A DNA stretch of 11,090 nucleotides from Methanosarcinales archaeon (GTDB lineage: Archaea; Halobacteriota; Methanosarcinia; Methanosarcinales; Methanocomedenaceae). Where the stretch lies: the NCBI GenBank assembly GCA_013330355.1, contig DUIM01000170.1, forward strand, positions 1 to 11,090, in the 5' to 3' direction. The translations under genes were made by a program, and so were the position numbers. Below, one piece after another: positions 1 to 7,083 of the stretch (position 1 is the stretch's first letter; each line of letters begins with the position of its first letter). The notes beneath the pieces were generated by a model. It saw nothing but the letters and a program-made list of their open reading frames with translations. It was not told the origin of the DNA and did not search any database.

Positions 1-1046
1 GCCAGTTCAAATAAAGGTATTCCGGATTCAGGGTACCATGACTTGAGGAAGGTGAGCATATGGTATTTCATGAATACGGGCACAGGCACCGACACAAGCA
101 GTGAAAATACGAATAGTAGAACAAATGCTACCAGTCCGAATGGTGTCATAACCACCCAGAACACGGCATCTTCTATTCCCAGTCCGGCCCATGACAATAG
201 AAGGTAAAGTATCAGGCCCAGCATGAAAACGATGCCAAATACTACAATGAATATGATCAATGCTGCCAGCGCCAGAATGATCCCTACTATTATTCCAAGG
301 AAGAACCTTACCACCCAGTAGACTATTATCTGTTTCCAGTCAGCCTTGAATAAGCCCAGGACTTTCTTAAAAGCAGCAATAATGCCGGTATTCTGGTACA
401 TGGACATGGGTATGGAAAGATTAATGAAGGACATGATTATTCCGCTGACAATGGCAAGTATGAGCAGAACACCTATTAACAAGAAAATACCACCGAATAA
501 CATACCAAAATGTAAATCACCTGGTGAATCCAGTATCGACAAGACTATCGGCAGCATGGATATTATTAATATGGAAAGAAACGCCAGACCCAGGACTAAC
601 CGGATAATGAACAGATTGAAACCCTGACGTAGGTATTGACGTGTATATGCCCGGAATGCAACGACATTGGTAACGAGTGAATTCACAAAGACAAATTCCA
701 TGACATTTGAAATATAGGACAGGAGCAGTATTATCCCTATGAAAAATCCTATTCCTAACAGGAGATATGTCAAATAAGTGTTCAGGAACTGAGTGAACAT
801 TTCACGATATTCCAGGAACTGGGAATCTGTTATTAAAGATTCCCCATTATCACCAATTCCATTGAAACTCTGACCTGTACCACCAAAGTTGGATCCACCG
901 CCACCGCCTCCCCCTCCTACGCTGCCGCCAAGAAGGAAGATGATTATTCCAAGTTTGATCCATTTCCAGAAATTAAAAGGTTCGATCAGTGCACTTTTCG
1001 TCCTTTTGAATGCTGTGTCTACTGCGTCTATACTATGCCAGGTCAT
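1..1046 (-). CDS. Polytopic membrane protein with poly-glycine loop (3'-truncated by window edge)
   Basis: This gene reads leftward from an ATG at 1046 and stays open to base 1, giving 348 complete codons, so its C-terminus lies outside the window. The N-terminus (MTWHSIDAVDTAFKRTKSAL) leads into a first hydrophobic stretch at about residues 30-42. Eight consecutive glycines (44-51) follow, inside a Gly/Ser/Asn-rich hydrophilic loop to about residue 70. Strongly hydrophobic segments then lie near 92-112, 143-172, 183-212, 240-285 and 296-322, suggesting six or seven membrane spans. The style resembles archaeal uncharacterised polytopic proteins, perhaps the DUF7544 type, but I am recalling that name and have not tested it. 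No enzymatic motif is visible. There is no clear Shine-Dalgarno before the ATG, and a TATA element about 27 bp upstream predicts a nearly leaderless transcript, which supports this start. Function unknown. Confidence 0.85.
   Translation of the reverse strand, partial: MTWHSIDAVDTAFKRTKSALIEPFNFWKWIKLGIIIFLLGGSVGGGGGGGGSNFGGTGQSFNGIGDNGESLITDSQFLEYREMFTQFLNTYLTYLLLGIGFFIGIILLLSYISNVMEFVFVNSLVTNVVAFRAYTRQYLRQGFNLFIIRLVLGLAFLSILIISMLPIVLSILDSPGDLHFGMLFGGIFLLIGVLLILAIVSGIIMSFINLSIPMSMYQNTGIIAAFKKVLGLFKADWKQIIVYWVVRFFLGIIVGIILALAALIIFIVVFGIVFMLGLILYLLLSWAGLGIEDAVFWVVMTPFGLVAFVLLFVFSLLVSVPVPVFMKYHMLTFLKSWYPESGIPLFEL
894..917 (-). repeat. Poly-glycine codon run (8 Gly)
   Basis: Eight glycine codons in a row encode residues 44-51 of the membrane protein. 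They mix GGA, GGG, GGC and GGT, so this is not a simple nucleotide microsatellite and glycine itself seems to be retained. The run lies just after the first hydrophobic segment and probably forms a flexible extramembrane linker. On the plus strand it reads as poly-proline, which is a shadow. Confidence 0.8.
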
Positions 1047-1055
1047 AATTATTTA

Positions 1056-1093
1056 TCAGGTGTTTCCGTATAAATAATCTACTATACACCTGA
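1056..1093. promoter_or_regulatory. Inverted repeat flanking the TATA box (candidate operator)
   Basis: TCAGGTGT at 1056-1063 and its exact reverse complement ACACCTGA at 1086-1093 sit on either side of the TATA element, with arm centres 30 bp apart, close to three helical turns. A further partial copy (TTCAGG) occurs at 1123-1128. Binding of a dimeric regulator to both arms would block TBP/TFB or the start site. No regulator gene is adjacent, so the role is inferred from geometry alone. Confidence 0.35.
1067..1078 (-). promoter_or_regulatory. TATA box of the membrane-protein gene
   Basis: On the minus strand the sequence reads TTATTTATACGG, a good archaeal TATA element centred near 1073. 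Placing the start site about 25 bp downstream puts it within a few bases of the ATG at 1046. That fits the absence of a ribosome-binding site and implies leaderless or near-leaderless translation. The call rests on pattern only. Confidence 0.55.
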
Positions 1094-1149
1094 AACAAAT
1101 TATGAATTTTAAATATAATGAATTCAGGCATCTTGCCGGTATTTCAAGG

Positions 1150-1155
1150 AAAAAA
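1150..1155 (-). terminator. Oligo-T tract downstream of marker 8 gene
   Basis: Six consecutive T residues occur on the minus strand about ten bases after the TAA stop at 1165-1167. Archaeal RNA polymerase commonly terminates at short U-runs without a hairpin. The tract is short, so this is a weak candidate. Confidence 0.3.
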
Positions 1156-1164
1156 GGCAAATAA

Positions 1165-2016
1165 TTAATCAACCAATGGCCGGGGCTGTTTTTCTACAGG
1201 CAGGACAGGCAGGGCCATGGTGTTTACTAAAAGCGGGGACTGTACTTCTTTTGCCCTTTCGATCAGGATCTCTTTACCTGACCGGGTCAGTCCGAACACG
1301 GGTATGGCAGTACCTACCTGGATGAGAGGTTCCACTTGTTCCCTTATATTTCCTGAAGCACAGCTTGTGATTATATCTACCTGGCTTATCATATTCCTGG
1401 CATCATCCTGGCAGATGCCGGTGAGGTGGGCTGCCATTAATACCACCTTAACCCCAAGCCCGGCTTCAAGTCCACGCAACTGCGAGGCCATGGCAGGGTC
1501 AACCACTGATACTGCGATCCTGCTATGTCCCTGTCTGGCTGCCAGCTCCAGTCCTGCGGCCTGGTCTATCCTGGCAGTGGCCGGGTCAAGCACATGACCC
1601 CCCATCCTGTGTATGGCTTTTATCACTTCAGGGATGGGCTCGGTTTCCACCAGGCCCGATATTTGGGCGTTCATGCCCTGGACAAGTGCAGGGCTGGATG
1701 TGACCACGGTCCCTGCTCCGTCGCATACCGTTACAGTGGAATCGATCAGGCCTTTGTCAAGGGCAGTCATCATCACCTCTGAAATACCAAAACTGGCGAA
1801 TACACCCAGATCAAACCGCCTGCCTGGTGTGAACATGCCAAATTCCCTTATACGCTGTTCTATATTCTGCCTGACAGTCTCTGGTGTGATATTCTCCACA
1901 CCGGTGGCCTTGTTCCACAGTGGACACCACGTAACCTTCGGCTCACCCACTTCCACCACCTTGCCATCCTTTATTACTACTTTTGTACGTCCGAGGATCT
2001 CCATGATGTGCGGCAT
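1165..2016 (-). CDS. Methanogenesis marker protein 8 (DUF2099 family)
   Basis: A 283-residue soluble protein matching the DUF2099/methanogenesis marker 8 family as I know it. The N-terminus MPHIMEILGRTKVVIKDGK is followed by a cysteine near the CPLWNKATG stretch (C31), the ITPETV segment (43-48), the conserved VCDGAGTVV block (97-105), the LDPATARIDQ block (143-152), an AHLTGICQDDA segment (196-206) and DIITSCASGNIRE (214-226). Cysteines 31, 98, 202 and 219 are candidates for a metal or redox site, which is inference. The family is largely confined to organisms with methyl-coenzyme M reductase, and its biochemical role is not settled. An upstream ATG at 2166 would add 50 residues, but that extension overlaps the promoter and the divergent gene and has no family counterpart, so I use the ATG at 2016. 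It diverges from a methyltransferase gene across about 106 bp. Confidence 0.9.
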   Translation of the reverse strand: MPHIMEILGRTKVVIKDGKVVEVGEPKVTWCPLWNKATGVENITPETVRQNIEQRIREFGMFTPGRRFDLGVFASFGISEVMMTALDKGLIDSTVTVCDGAGTVVTSSPALVQGMNAQISGLVETEPIPEVIKAIHRMGGHVLDPATARIDQAAGLELAARQGHSRIAVSVVDPAMASQLRGLEAGLGVKVVLMAAHLTGICQDDARNMISQVDIITSCASGNIREQVEPLIQVGTAIPVFGLTRSGKEILIERAKEVQSPLLVNTMALPVLPVEKQPRPLVD

Positions 2017-2041
2017 AGCATTATTCTCTTTGAATGGAGCA

Positions 2042-2050
2042 GATATAATT
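2042..2050 (-). promoter_or_regulatory. Candidate TATA box for marker 8 gene
   Basis: The minus strand reads AATTATATC here, about 30 bp before the chosen ATG at 2016. A start site 25 bp downstream would leave a leader of only a few bases, in keeping with the weak ribosome-binding site. It also argues against the longer reading frame that begins at 2166. Confidence 0.4.
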
Positions 2051-2122
2051 GATTCGGTTACTGTAAAATAGTAATGTGTATCTATGGAGGAACAATTCAA
2101 GAATAGTAATACAGGAGCTAAA

Positions 2123-2899
2123 ATGAACGCATACTCAAAGAAAGTGGCAGTGGAACAGTTTAGCAAGCGCTCTAATGCCTATGTGGCCTGTAGTGCCCTG
2201 ATGGACCAGGCTGACCTGGATACTGTAGTGGGACTGCTAGACCTGACTGGTGCGGAGCGGGTGCTGGATGTGGCTACAGGTACGGGTAATCTTGCCATGG
2301 CCATGTCACCTCATGTAAAGGAGGTCACTGGCATTGATATCACATCCGGAATGCTGGAGCTGGCGGTGAAGGCTGCACGGGAGAGGGGGCTGACCAACAT
2401 TGACAACCTGGTTGGGGATGTGGAGCACTTACCCTTCAAAGAGGAGGAGTTCGATGTGGTGACGTGCAGGTTCTCGTTCCATCATTTCCCAGAACCCCGA
2501 ATGGCATTGTGTGAGATGGCAAGGGTGCTTCGACCGGGTGGCAGGCTGGTTATTGAGGATATGTTATCTTCTGAGGATACAGTAAAAAGCGAGTACCAGA
2601 ACAAGATGGAGAACCTCAGGGACCCGTCGCACATCAAACACTACAGGGCATCTGAGCTTGAACGGATGCTGCAAGAGGCCGGGCTGGTTATTGTTGACAG
2701 GGTCGGCGGCGGTTCTGATTTTGACTTCGGGCACTGGATAGAAATGGCTGACCCGCCTGCCTGGAATGTGAAGAGGATCAGGGAAATGATGGAAGCTTCG
2801 ATGGAGGGGGATCGGTCCGGGCTGGATGTGCGGGTGGAGGATGGGAGAATGGTGTTTAGTTATACGACGGCGATAGTGGTGGGGAGGAAGGGCATTTAA
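2123..2899 (+). CDS. Class I SAM-dependent methyltransferase (UbiE/Methyltransf_11 type)
   Basis: A 258-residue protein with a Rossmann-fold SAM-binding core. Motif I is VLDVATGTGNLA (47-58) and the acidic ribose-binding residue lies in GIDIT (70-74). GDVEHLPF (98-105), FDVVTCRFSFHHF (110-122) and LRPGGRLVIED (136-146) follow in the usual order. The layout resembles menaquinone/ubiquinone-type small-molecule methyltransferases, but the substrate cannot be read from sequence. Two ATGs are possible. I prefer 2123 because AGGAG lies at 2113-2117 with 5-base spacing; the ATG at 2084 adds 13 residues and has no good ribosome-binding site. It is divergent from the marker 8 gene and convergent with the lipid-synthase operon, with only 24 bp between their stops. 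A link to methane-pathway cofactors is only suggested by the neighbour. Confidence 0.9.
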   Translation: MNAYSKKVAVEQFSKRSNAYVACSALMDQADLDTVVGLLDLTGAERVLDVATGTGNLAMAMSPHVKEVTGIDITSGMLELAVKAARERGLTNIDNLVGDVEHLPFKEEEFDVVTCRFSFHHFPEPRMALCEMARVLRPGGRLVIEDMLSSEDTVKSEYQNKMENLRDPSHIKHYRASELERMLQEAGLVIVDRVGGGSDFDFGHWIEMADPPAWNVKRIREMMEASMEGDRSGLDVRVEDGRMVFSYTTAIVVGRKGI

Positions 2900-2923
2900 C
2901 AAGCCATAAAATAAATTAGATAA

Positions 2924-3541
2924 TTATTCCTGCTCCATCTCACTCCAGATGTGTAAAAACCGCTGCAGTGCCGTAAAGTGGGACGTGATTGCAATCACCA
3001 CGATAACCCAGCCCAGCAGTTGCATAGAATATATCTCGAAAGGGTAAACAACATTTGCAGCAGTGACCATAATAATCAGTGCCAGTCTGTCTGCCCGTCC
3101 CATGATACCGCCATAGTCCCTTCCTACTCCTACAGCCTGGGCCTGTGTGCCCATGTAGCTGGTTATCAGCACTCCTGTAATGGCGGCCGCTCCTATCATC
3201 CAGTGAGTATATCCGGCAAAGAATATTCCGCAGATGATGAAAGTATCGGCATACCTGTCAATAACATGGTCCAGCAGGTCGCCCCGGTCTGACTGGATGT
3301 TCTTCTGGCGTGCCATCACACCGTCCACAGCGTCTGTGAATGAATTCAGTATAACAAATACCAGGGCTGCGGCAAGGTACAACCTGCTGTTTGGGGAATA
3401 ATAGTAGGATACACCAGACAGCAGTGCAAATATAAGTGAGAGAATAGAGACATTGTTCGGGGTCAGGCCCATGCGGGCAAGTGCCGAACCTGAAGGTTCC
3501 AGGATGAAGCTGATATACGGCCTGTAGGTGTTGAGGGTCAT
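2924..3541 (-). CDS. CDP-alcohol phosphatidyltransferase (likely archaetidylinositol phosphate synthase type)
   Basis: A 205-residue integral membrane enzyme. The complete CDP-alcohol phosphotransferase signature D-x2-D-G-x2-A-R-x8-G-x3-D-x3-D is present: D70, D73, G74, A77, R78, G87, D91 and D95. About six hydrophobic helices fit the family fold. Such enzymes transfer a CDP-activated lipid to an alcohol at the cytoplasmic membrane face, with the aspartates binding two metal ions. In Euryarchaeota relatives make archaetidylinositol phosphate or archaetidylglycerol-type head groups. The length and the GLTPNNVS start of the core favour the inositol-phosphate group, but this is inference. It is the last gene of the argD-hisC-AK6 operon; its ATG overlaps the stop of the kinase gene by one base (TGATG). 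Confidence 0.9.
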   Translation of the reverse strand: MTLNTYRPYISFILEPSGSALARMGLTPNNVSILSLIFALLSGVSYYYSPNSRLYLAAALVFVILNSFTDAVDGVMARQKNIQSDRGDLLDHVIDRYADTFIICGIFFAGYTHWMIGAAAITGVLITSYMGTQAQAVGVGRDYGGIMGRADRLALIIMVTAANVVYPFEIYSMQLLGWVIVVIAITSHFTALQRFLHIWSEMEQE

Positions 3542-4086
3542 CAGAACACCTCCTCGCTCCAGTCGAACCGCCCTGGCAGATATCTTTCCACCTGCTCAAA
3601 GTTACCCGCCTCCAGGTGCCCGATTATCGAATCAACCAGGACGGCGGCGTCTTCAGGTGAGGATTCGGTTGTCTCTACTTCATAGACCCTGTCGTGCTTT
3701 TGGGTGGTTTCAACCAGTATCACATCCAGTGCTTCAGCTTCCATGTTTTCCCTGACTTTTTCCTTGGAATATGCCCTATCCTCAAGCCTTTGGGCCAATA
3801 CGCCTGGTCTGGTCCGCAGCACAATGACCGCACCGCTCCCTTCCAGATAGTGGGATAAATGTCCTTCAATGATTATTGTTACGGTCTCACCCTTTACCAG
3901 TTCATCCACCCGTCCCTGGAGTGCTTCCATATCTGCCACCAGTGAACCACGCATTTCATCCCTTCCGGTATGCAGCCCTTCGCCAGTTATCATTTGGTTA
4001 ATATCAATAATTCTGTACTTTTTACCCAGGATCTGGCATATGGTGGTCTTACCAGTGCCGGGAGTACCTGTCAAAGCGATTATCAT
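3541..4086 (-). CDS. AK6/Fap7-type adenylate kinase family NTPase
   Basis: A 181-residue P-loop protein. The Walker A motif GTPGTGKTT (7-15) starts immediately after a short first strand. IIEGHLSHYL (72-81), a VLRTRP segment (89-94) and the RENMEAEALDVILVE helix (112-126) match the AK6/hCINAP/Fap7 group rather than classical archaeal adenylate kinase. The charged, tryptophan-containing tail near 170-181 (GRFDWSEE) also fits. Family members have adenylate kinase or ATPase activity, and eukaryotic Fap7 acts in small-subunit ribosome maturation with Rps14. Whether the archaeal protein does both is not shown here. The start overlaps the hisC stop by four bases (ATGA) and the 3' end overlaps the lipid synthase start, so translation is probably coupled along the operon. 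Confidence 0.9.
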   Translation of the reverse strand: MIIALTGTPGTGKTTICQILGKKYRIIDINQMITGEGLHTGRDEMRGSLVADMEALQGRVDELVKGETVTIIIEGHLSHYLEGSGAVIVLRTRPGVLAQRLEDRAYSKEKVRENMEAEALDVILVETTQKHDRVYEVETTESSPEDAAVLVDSIIGHLEAGNFEQVERYLPGRFDWSEEVF

Positions 4087-5180
4087 GATTGCAATATACC
4101 AGTAAGTGCGTCCATAAGCCTGATATTCTGTTTAGGGGTGCCTACAGTTATTCTTATCAGGCTTCTCCCGGCATCCCTGAATGATGTGCAGTCACGTACG
4201 ATGATACCCAGTTCCAACAACGCCTCTGTAACGTCTTTGCTCTTTTTTGGAGATACGTCGATCATGATGAAGTTCGCTTCAGAAGGAAATACCCTGCAAT
4301 GAACAGATAATCCATCACTCAAAAACTGCCTGCCTGTTAGCACATTCTCTATAGTCCTTTTCCTGTAATCAGTGTCCTGCAGGGCTGCCAGTCCTGCTGC
4401 TACAGATATCCTGCTTATGGCAAATGGGGTGGTCACCTTCATATATTCCCTGGTTATCCACTGCGGTACCACGGCATAACCAACCCTGAGACCTGCAAGT
4501 CCCATAGCCTTGGACATAGTACGGCCCACGATGAGGTTATCATATTCTGTCACCAGGCCCGTAAGGCTCCTGTTAGCAAACTCCACATAGGCTTCGTCAA
4601 GGAATACCAGCGCGCTTGTGGATTCAACAATCTTCCTGAGACTGGCTTCCGGCACAGTATTGCCGGATGGGTTATTGGGTGAAACAAGGTAGATGAACCG
4701 TGTAGAATCGCTAAGCGCCGAGATCACAGAGTCAGTATCCACGCTGTAATCGGGCAGCCGTTTCACATAGACCGGAATCCCGCCTGCTGAGCCTACAGCA
4801 ATCCCGAAGTATGAAAATGTGGGGGTGGGGATAATGACATCTGTGCCGGGCTGCACGAAGAGTCGCATCAGTGTATCAACCACACCGTCCATACCTGCAC
4901 CTAGAACCACATTCTCTTCCGGATAACCCACATAGTCCGCCAGGGCACGCTTAAGTTCGGCAGCGTCTACCGAAGGGTACACGCTGATGGTATCAGCCAT
5001 GTTACCCACAGCTTCGACTGCCATGGGCGAGGGACCCAGCGGGTTCTCGTTAGAGCCCAGTTTGATGATATTACCAGGTTCAATACCATAGCCGACCGCT
5101 ATCTCCTCTGTGGATTTGCCTGGTACGTACTCCTTAATTCCCTTGATAGATGCCTTTATGAATTCCTTAGCATGCGTCAT
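4083..5180 (-). CDS. hisC: Histidinol-phosphate aminotransferase
   Basis: A 365-residue fold-type I PLP aminotransferase, the usual length for HisC. Family landmarks are LGSNENPLGPSP (41-52), the SPNNPSGN substrate loop (167-174), DEAY (195-198) with the pyridine-nitrogen aspartate, and TMSKAMGLAGLRVGY (221-235), where K224 should form the Schiff base. The C-terminal LIRITVG segment (341-347) carries the substrate-carboxylate arginine R343. It catalyses the transamination of imidazole-acetol phosphate in histidine synthesis, and archaeal versions may also accept aromatic amino acids. No other his gene is in the window. It is coupled by ATGA overlaps both to argD upstream and to the kinase downstream. 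Confidence 0.95.
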   Translation of the reverse strand: MTHAKEFIKASIKGIKEYVPGKSTEEIAVGYGIEPGNIIKLGSNENPLGPSPMAVEAVGNMADTISVYPSVDAAELKRALADYVGYPEENVVLGAGMDGVVDTLMRLFVQPGTDVIIPTPTFSYFGIAVGSAGGIPVYVKRLPDYSVDTDSVISALSDSTRFIYLVSPNNPSGNTVPEASLRKIVESTSALVFLDEAYVEFANRSLTGLVTEYDNLIVGRTMSKAMGLAGLRVGYAVVPQWITREYMKVTTPFAISRISVAAGLAALQDTDYRKRTIENVLTGRQFLSDGLSVHCRVFPSEANFIMIDVSPKKSKDVTEALLELGIIVRDCTSFRDAGRSLIRITVGTPKQNIRLMDALTGILQS

Positions 5181-6352
5181 TGTGCCCCCTCAATACCCTC
5201 TGCCACAACCTCTATCACTCTATCTATCTGAGTTGGTGTAATCACCAGGGGCGGCACGAATCGCAACACAGAGTCTGACGTACAGTTAAGCAGCACACCG
5301 TTCTCTCTTGCATAGTCGACAACAGGCCCGCATTTGACTGCCAGTTCCATGCCTACCATCAATCCCTTTCCCCTGATTTCCCTGACAGCTTCCAGTTCAA
5401 GTTTTTCAAGTTTATCTACCAGGTAGCGTCCCATCCGGGCCGACCTGCCTACCAGTCCCTCATCTTCAATTACTTTAAGTGATGCCAGGGCAGCCGCACA
5501 TAACAGGGGCCCGCCGCCAAAGGTGGCTGCATGGTCACCTTTTTGCATCTTTGAAGCGGTCTGTTCCCTTGCAAGCAGTGCACCCATGGGTAATCCACCT
5601 GCCATTGCCTTGGCCATTGTCATGATATCGGGCACTACACCTGAGTGTTCACGTGCGAACCACTTCCCTGTCCGGCCCATACCGGTCTGCACTTCGTCAA
5701 ATATGAGCAGTGCACCAGCATCTTCACAGATATCCTTTGTGGCTTGCAGGTAACCATCGTCGGGAATGCGGATACCGCCTTCGCCCTGGATAGGTTCAAG
5801 TATCAGGGCGGCCGTGTCTTTATTCACAGCACCTTTCAGAGCTTCCACATTGCTGTATGGTACAAACTCCACCTTTTGTATGAGAGGCTGGAAAGGCTCC
5901 CTGAACTGCGGTTTATGGGTCACGCTCAGCGCACCCATGGTCCTGCCGTGGAAACTGTGTTCTGCCGCAACAAAATCGGTTCGCCCGGTTGCCCTGCGGG
6001 CAAGTTTTAATGCACCTTCTACAGCTTCGGTTCCTGAATTGCAGAAAAATACCCGGTCCATGCCTGTCCTGGGTACAAGCCGGGCTGCCAGTTCGGCTTG
6101 CTGGCTGTTATAATATAAGTTCGAAACATGAATTAGTTCTGACACCTGAGTGCTAAGTGCTTCCACTACAGCCGGATGACAGTGTCCGATATTGTTGACC
6201 GCAATCCCTGCAACACAATCTATGTATTCCTTACCCTTACTGTCCCTGACCAATGCACCCTGTCCGCTGGTAATGGCTATGGGTTGGCGGGTATAGTTCT
6301 GGAAGACATACTTTGAATCCTTTTCAATGATATCCTGGTATAAGTCTTTCAT
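5177..6352 (-). CDS. argD: Acetylornithine aminotransferase
   Basis: A 391-residue class III PLP aminotransferase. NSGTEAVEGALKLARR (105-120) binds the PLP phosphate, then come HSFHGRTMGALS (132-143), LEPIQGEGG (185-193), FDEVQTGMGRTG (218-229) with the PLP-contacting aspartate D219, and MAKAMAGGLPMGA (246-258), where K248 is the Schiff-base lysine. R364 in RFVPP fits the substrate-carboxylate site. The block usually written STFGGNPL reads ATFGGGPL here (276-283), a small departure from the common pattern. The likely reaction is N-acetylornithine transamination in arginine synthesis; a broader role on related omega-amino substrates cannot be excluded. GAGGAAC at 6355-6361 is the ribosome-binding site. 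The ATG lies inside the tail of a decayed Roadblock gene (ATGA overlap). It is the first intact gene of the four-gene operon. Confidence 0.93.
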   Translation of the reverse strand: MKDLYQDIIEKDSKYVFQNYTRQPIAITSGQGALVRDSKGKEYIDCVAGIAVNNIGHCHPAVVEALSTQVSELIHVSNLYYNSQQAELAARLVPRTGMDRVFFCNSGTEAVEGALKLARRATGRTDFVAAEHSFHGRTMGALSVTHKPQFREPFQPLIQKVEFVPYSNVEALKGAVNKDTAALILEPIQGEGGIRIPDDGYLQATKDICEDAGALLIFDEVQTGMGRTGKWFAREHSGVVPDIMTMAKAMAGGLPMGALLAREQTASKMQKGDHAATFGGGPLLCAAALASLKVIEDEGLVGRSARMGRYLVDKLEKLELEAVREIRGKGLMVGMELAVKCGPVVDYARENGVLLNCTSDSVLRFVPPLVITPTQIDRVIEVVAEGIEGAQ

Positions 6353-6612
6353 CGGTTCCTCATATCAATGATATAAGTTTTACGTGATAAAATCTTTGAT
6401 GGGACCCGGTTGGGAAAATAACCGACAGGACGTAGTGGACCAACAGACACATGAAGTGTGGTTGACAGGGCTGCAAAGGCCTCCATGTCCAAATCCTGGG
6501 TGGCCCTGGATTCCATTAACAGTCCGTGACAGGAGATGATGGCAGATAGCTTGATGTCACCCAATGATTCCAACTGGATTTAAAATTCAAGCTTTTCCTT
6601 TAATGCAGCCAT
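6349..6612 (-). pseudogene. Decayed Roadblock/LC7-domain gene
   Basis: From an ATG at 6610-6612 the frame encodes MAALKEKLEF and then meets an in-frame TAA at 6580-6582. The same frame continues with IQLESLGDIKLSAI, CHGLLMESRATQDLD and MEAFAALSTTLH. That is the typical start of an archaeal Roadblock/LC7 protein: an amphipathic helix, a strand, a GLLM-type turn and a second helix. The later part (NRVPSKILSRKTYIID) still resembles the next strands, but the frame stops at 6349, well short of the usual domain end of about 110-120 residues. Intact relatives are small regulators of Ras-like GTPases. The gene begins one base after the upstream membrane-protein stop, so the pair was probably an operon. 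A shortened product from the TTG at 6571-6573 (74 residues) is possible but would lack the first helix. A sequencing error at the TAA cannot be excluded. Confidence 0.65.
6386..6394 (-). promoter_or_regulatory. Candidate TATA box for the argD operon
   Basis: The minus strand reads GATTTTATC, centred about 38 bp before the argD ATG. A start site near 6365 would leave a short leader beginning just before the GAGGAAC ribosome-binding site. If real, the promoter lies within the remnant of the Roadblock gene. The TATA match is only moderate. Confidence 0.3.
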
Positions 6613-6613
6613 A

Positions 6614-6961
6614 TTACATCCCACGTCTCCCAATTGCATTTATGGCTGAGTTCAATATGAAAATAAAATATATTACAGTAATCTGGAATACAGTGAGAGA
6701 TATTTTCATAATAAGGACCATATCATCTCCTTGTATGGGATTGATCAAATATTCGATTACTGCTGCAATAAAGAAAAAGATAGATCCGACAAACATCACA
6801 TTAAAAGCTTTGGTGATCTGGCCATATTCAAGGGACAACCTGGACCGGATAACATCAGGATTTGTTTTATTCATAGTGGAAGCAATCGACAAAAAGATTA
6901 CCAGAATCATCAGCCGAACAATGAAATCAATTGCATCAAAAATAAAAAAGATATTATCCAT
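6614..6961 (-). CDS. Small membrane protein, three predicted helices
   Basis: A 115-residue hydrophobic protein with predicted membrane segments at about residues 4-27, 50-73 and 81-107. A polar stretch with several charged residues lies between the first two (about 28-49). A clear GAGGAAAG ribosome-binding site precedes the ATG at 6961. I do not recognise the family and see no catalytic motif. Its stop lies one base before the start of the decayed Roadblock gene, so the two were probably co-transcribed. Pairing of a small membrane protein with a Roadblock regulator would fit a membrane signalling module, but this is inference. The gene is noticeably more AT-rich than its neighbours. Confidence 0.75.
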   Translation of the reverse strand: MDNIFFIFDAIDFIVRLMILVIFLSIASTMNKTNPDVIRSRLSLEYGQITKAFNVMFVGSIFFFIAAVIEYLINPIQGDDMVLIMKISLTVFQITVIYFIFILNSAINAIGRRGM

Positions 6962-7025
6962 TCATCTTTCCTCGTATCTAAACCGGCTCTCTTGTTCAAT
7001 ATTGCTTCTCATCTATTGTTTAATA

Positions 7026-7040
7026 CTAATATATTTTAAT
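7026..7040 (-). promoter_or_regulatory. Candidate TATA box for small membrane-protein gene
   Basis: The 122-bp gap before the gene is AT-rich and contains AAAATATATTAG on the minus strand in this interval. It would place a start site near 7005 and a leader of roughly 45 bases ending in the GAGGA ribosome-binding site. Other A/T-rich positions nearby could also serve. I see nothing else in this gap. Confidence 0.35.
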
Positions 7041-7083
7041 TTATTCTACACATTGGGAAATTACTTGCGGAACCATTATCTTT

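Noticed and set aside
889..1077. Poly-proline open frame on the plus strand
   Set aside because: It is the antisense of the poly-glycine loop and promoter of the membrane protein.
1613..2071. 152-codon open frame on the plus strand
   Set aside because: It lies wholly opposite the marker 8 gene and has no recognisable domain.
2017..2166. Longer N-terminus of the marker 8 gene, resembling a hydrophobic signal peptide
   Set aside because: It overlaps the divergent gene's start and the likely promoter, and the known family begins at the MPHI segment. The frame is open by chance.
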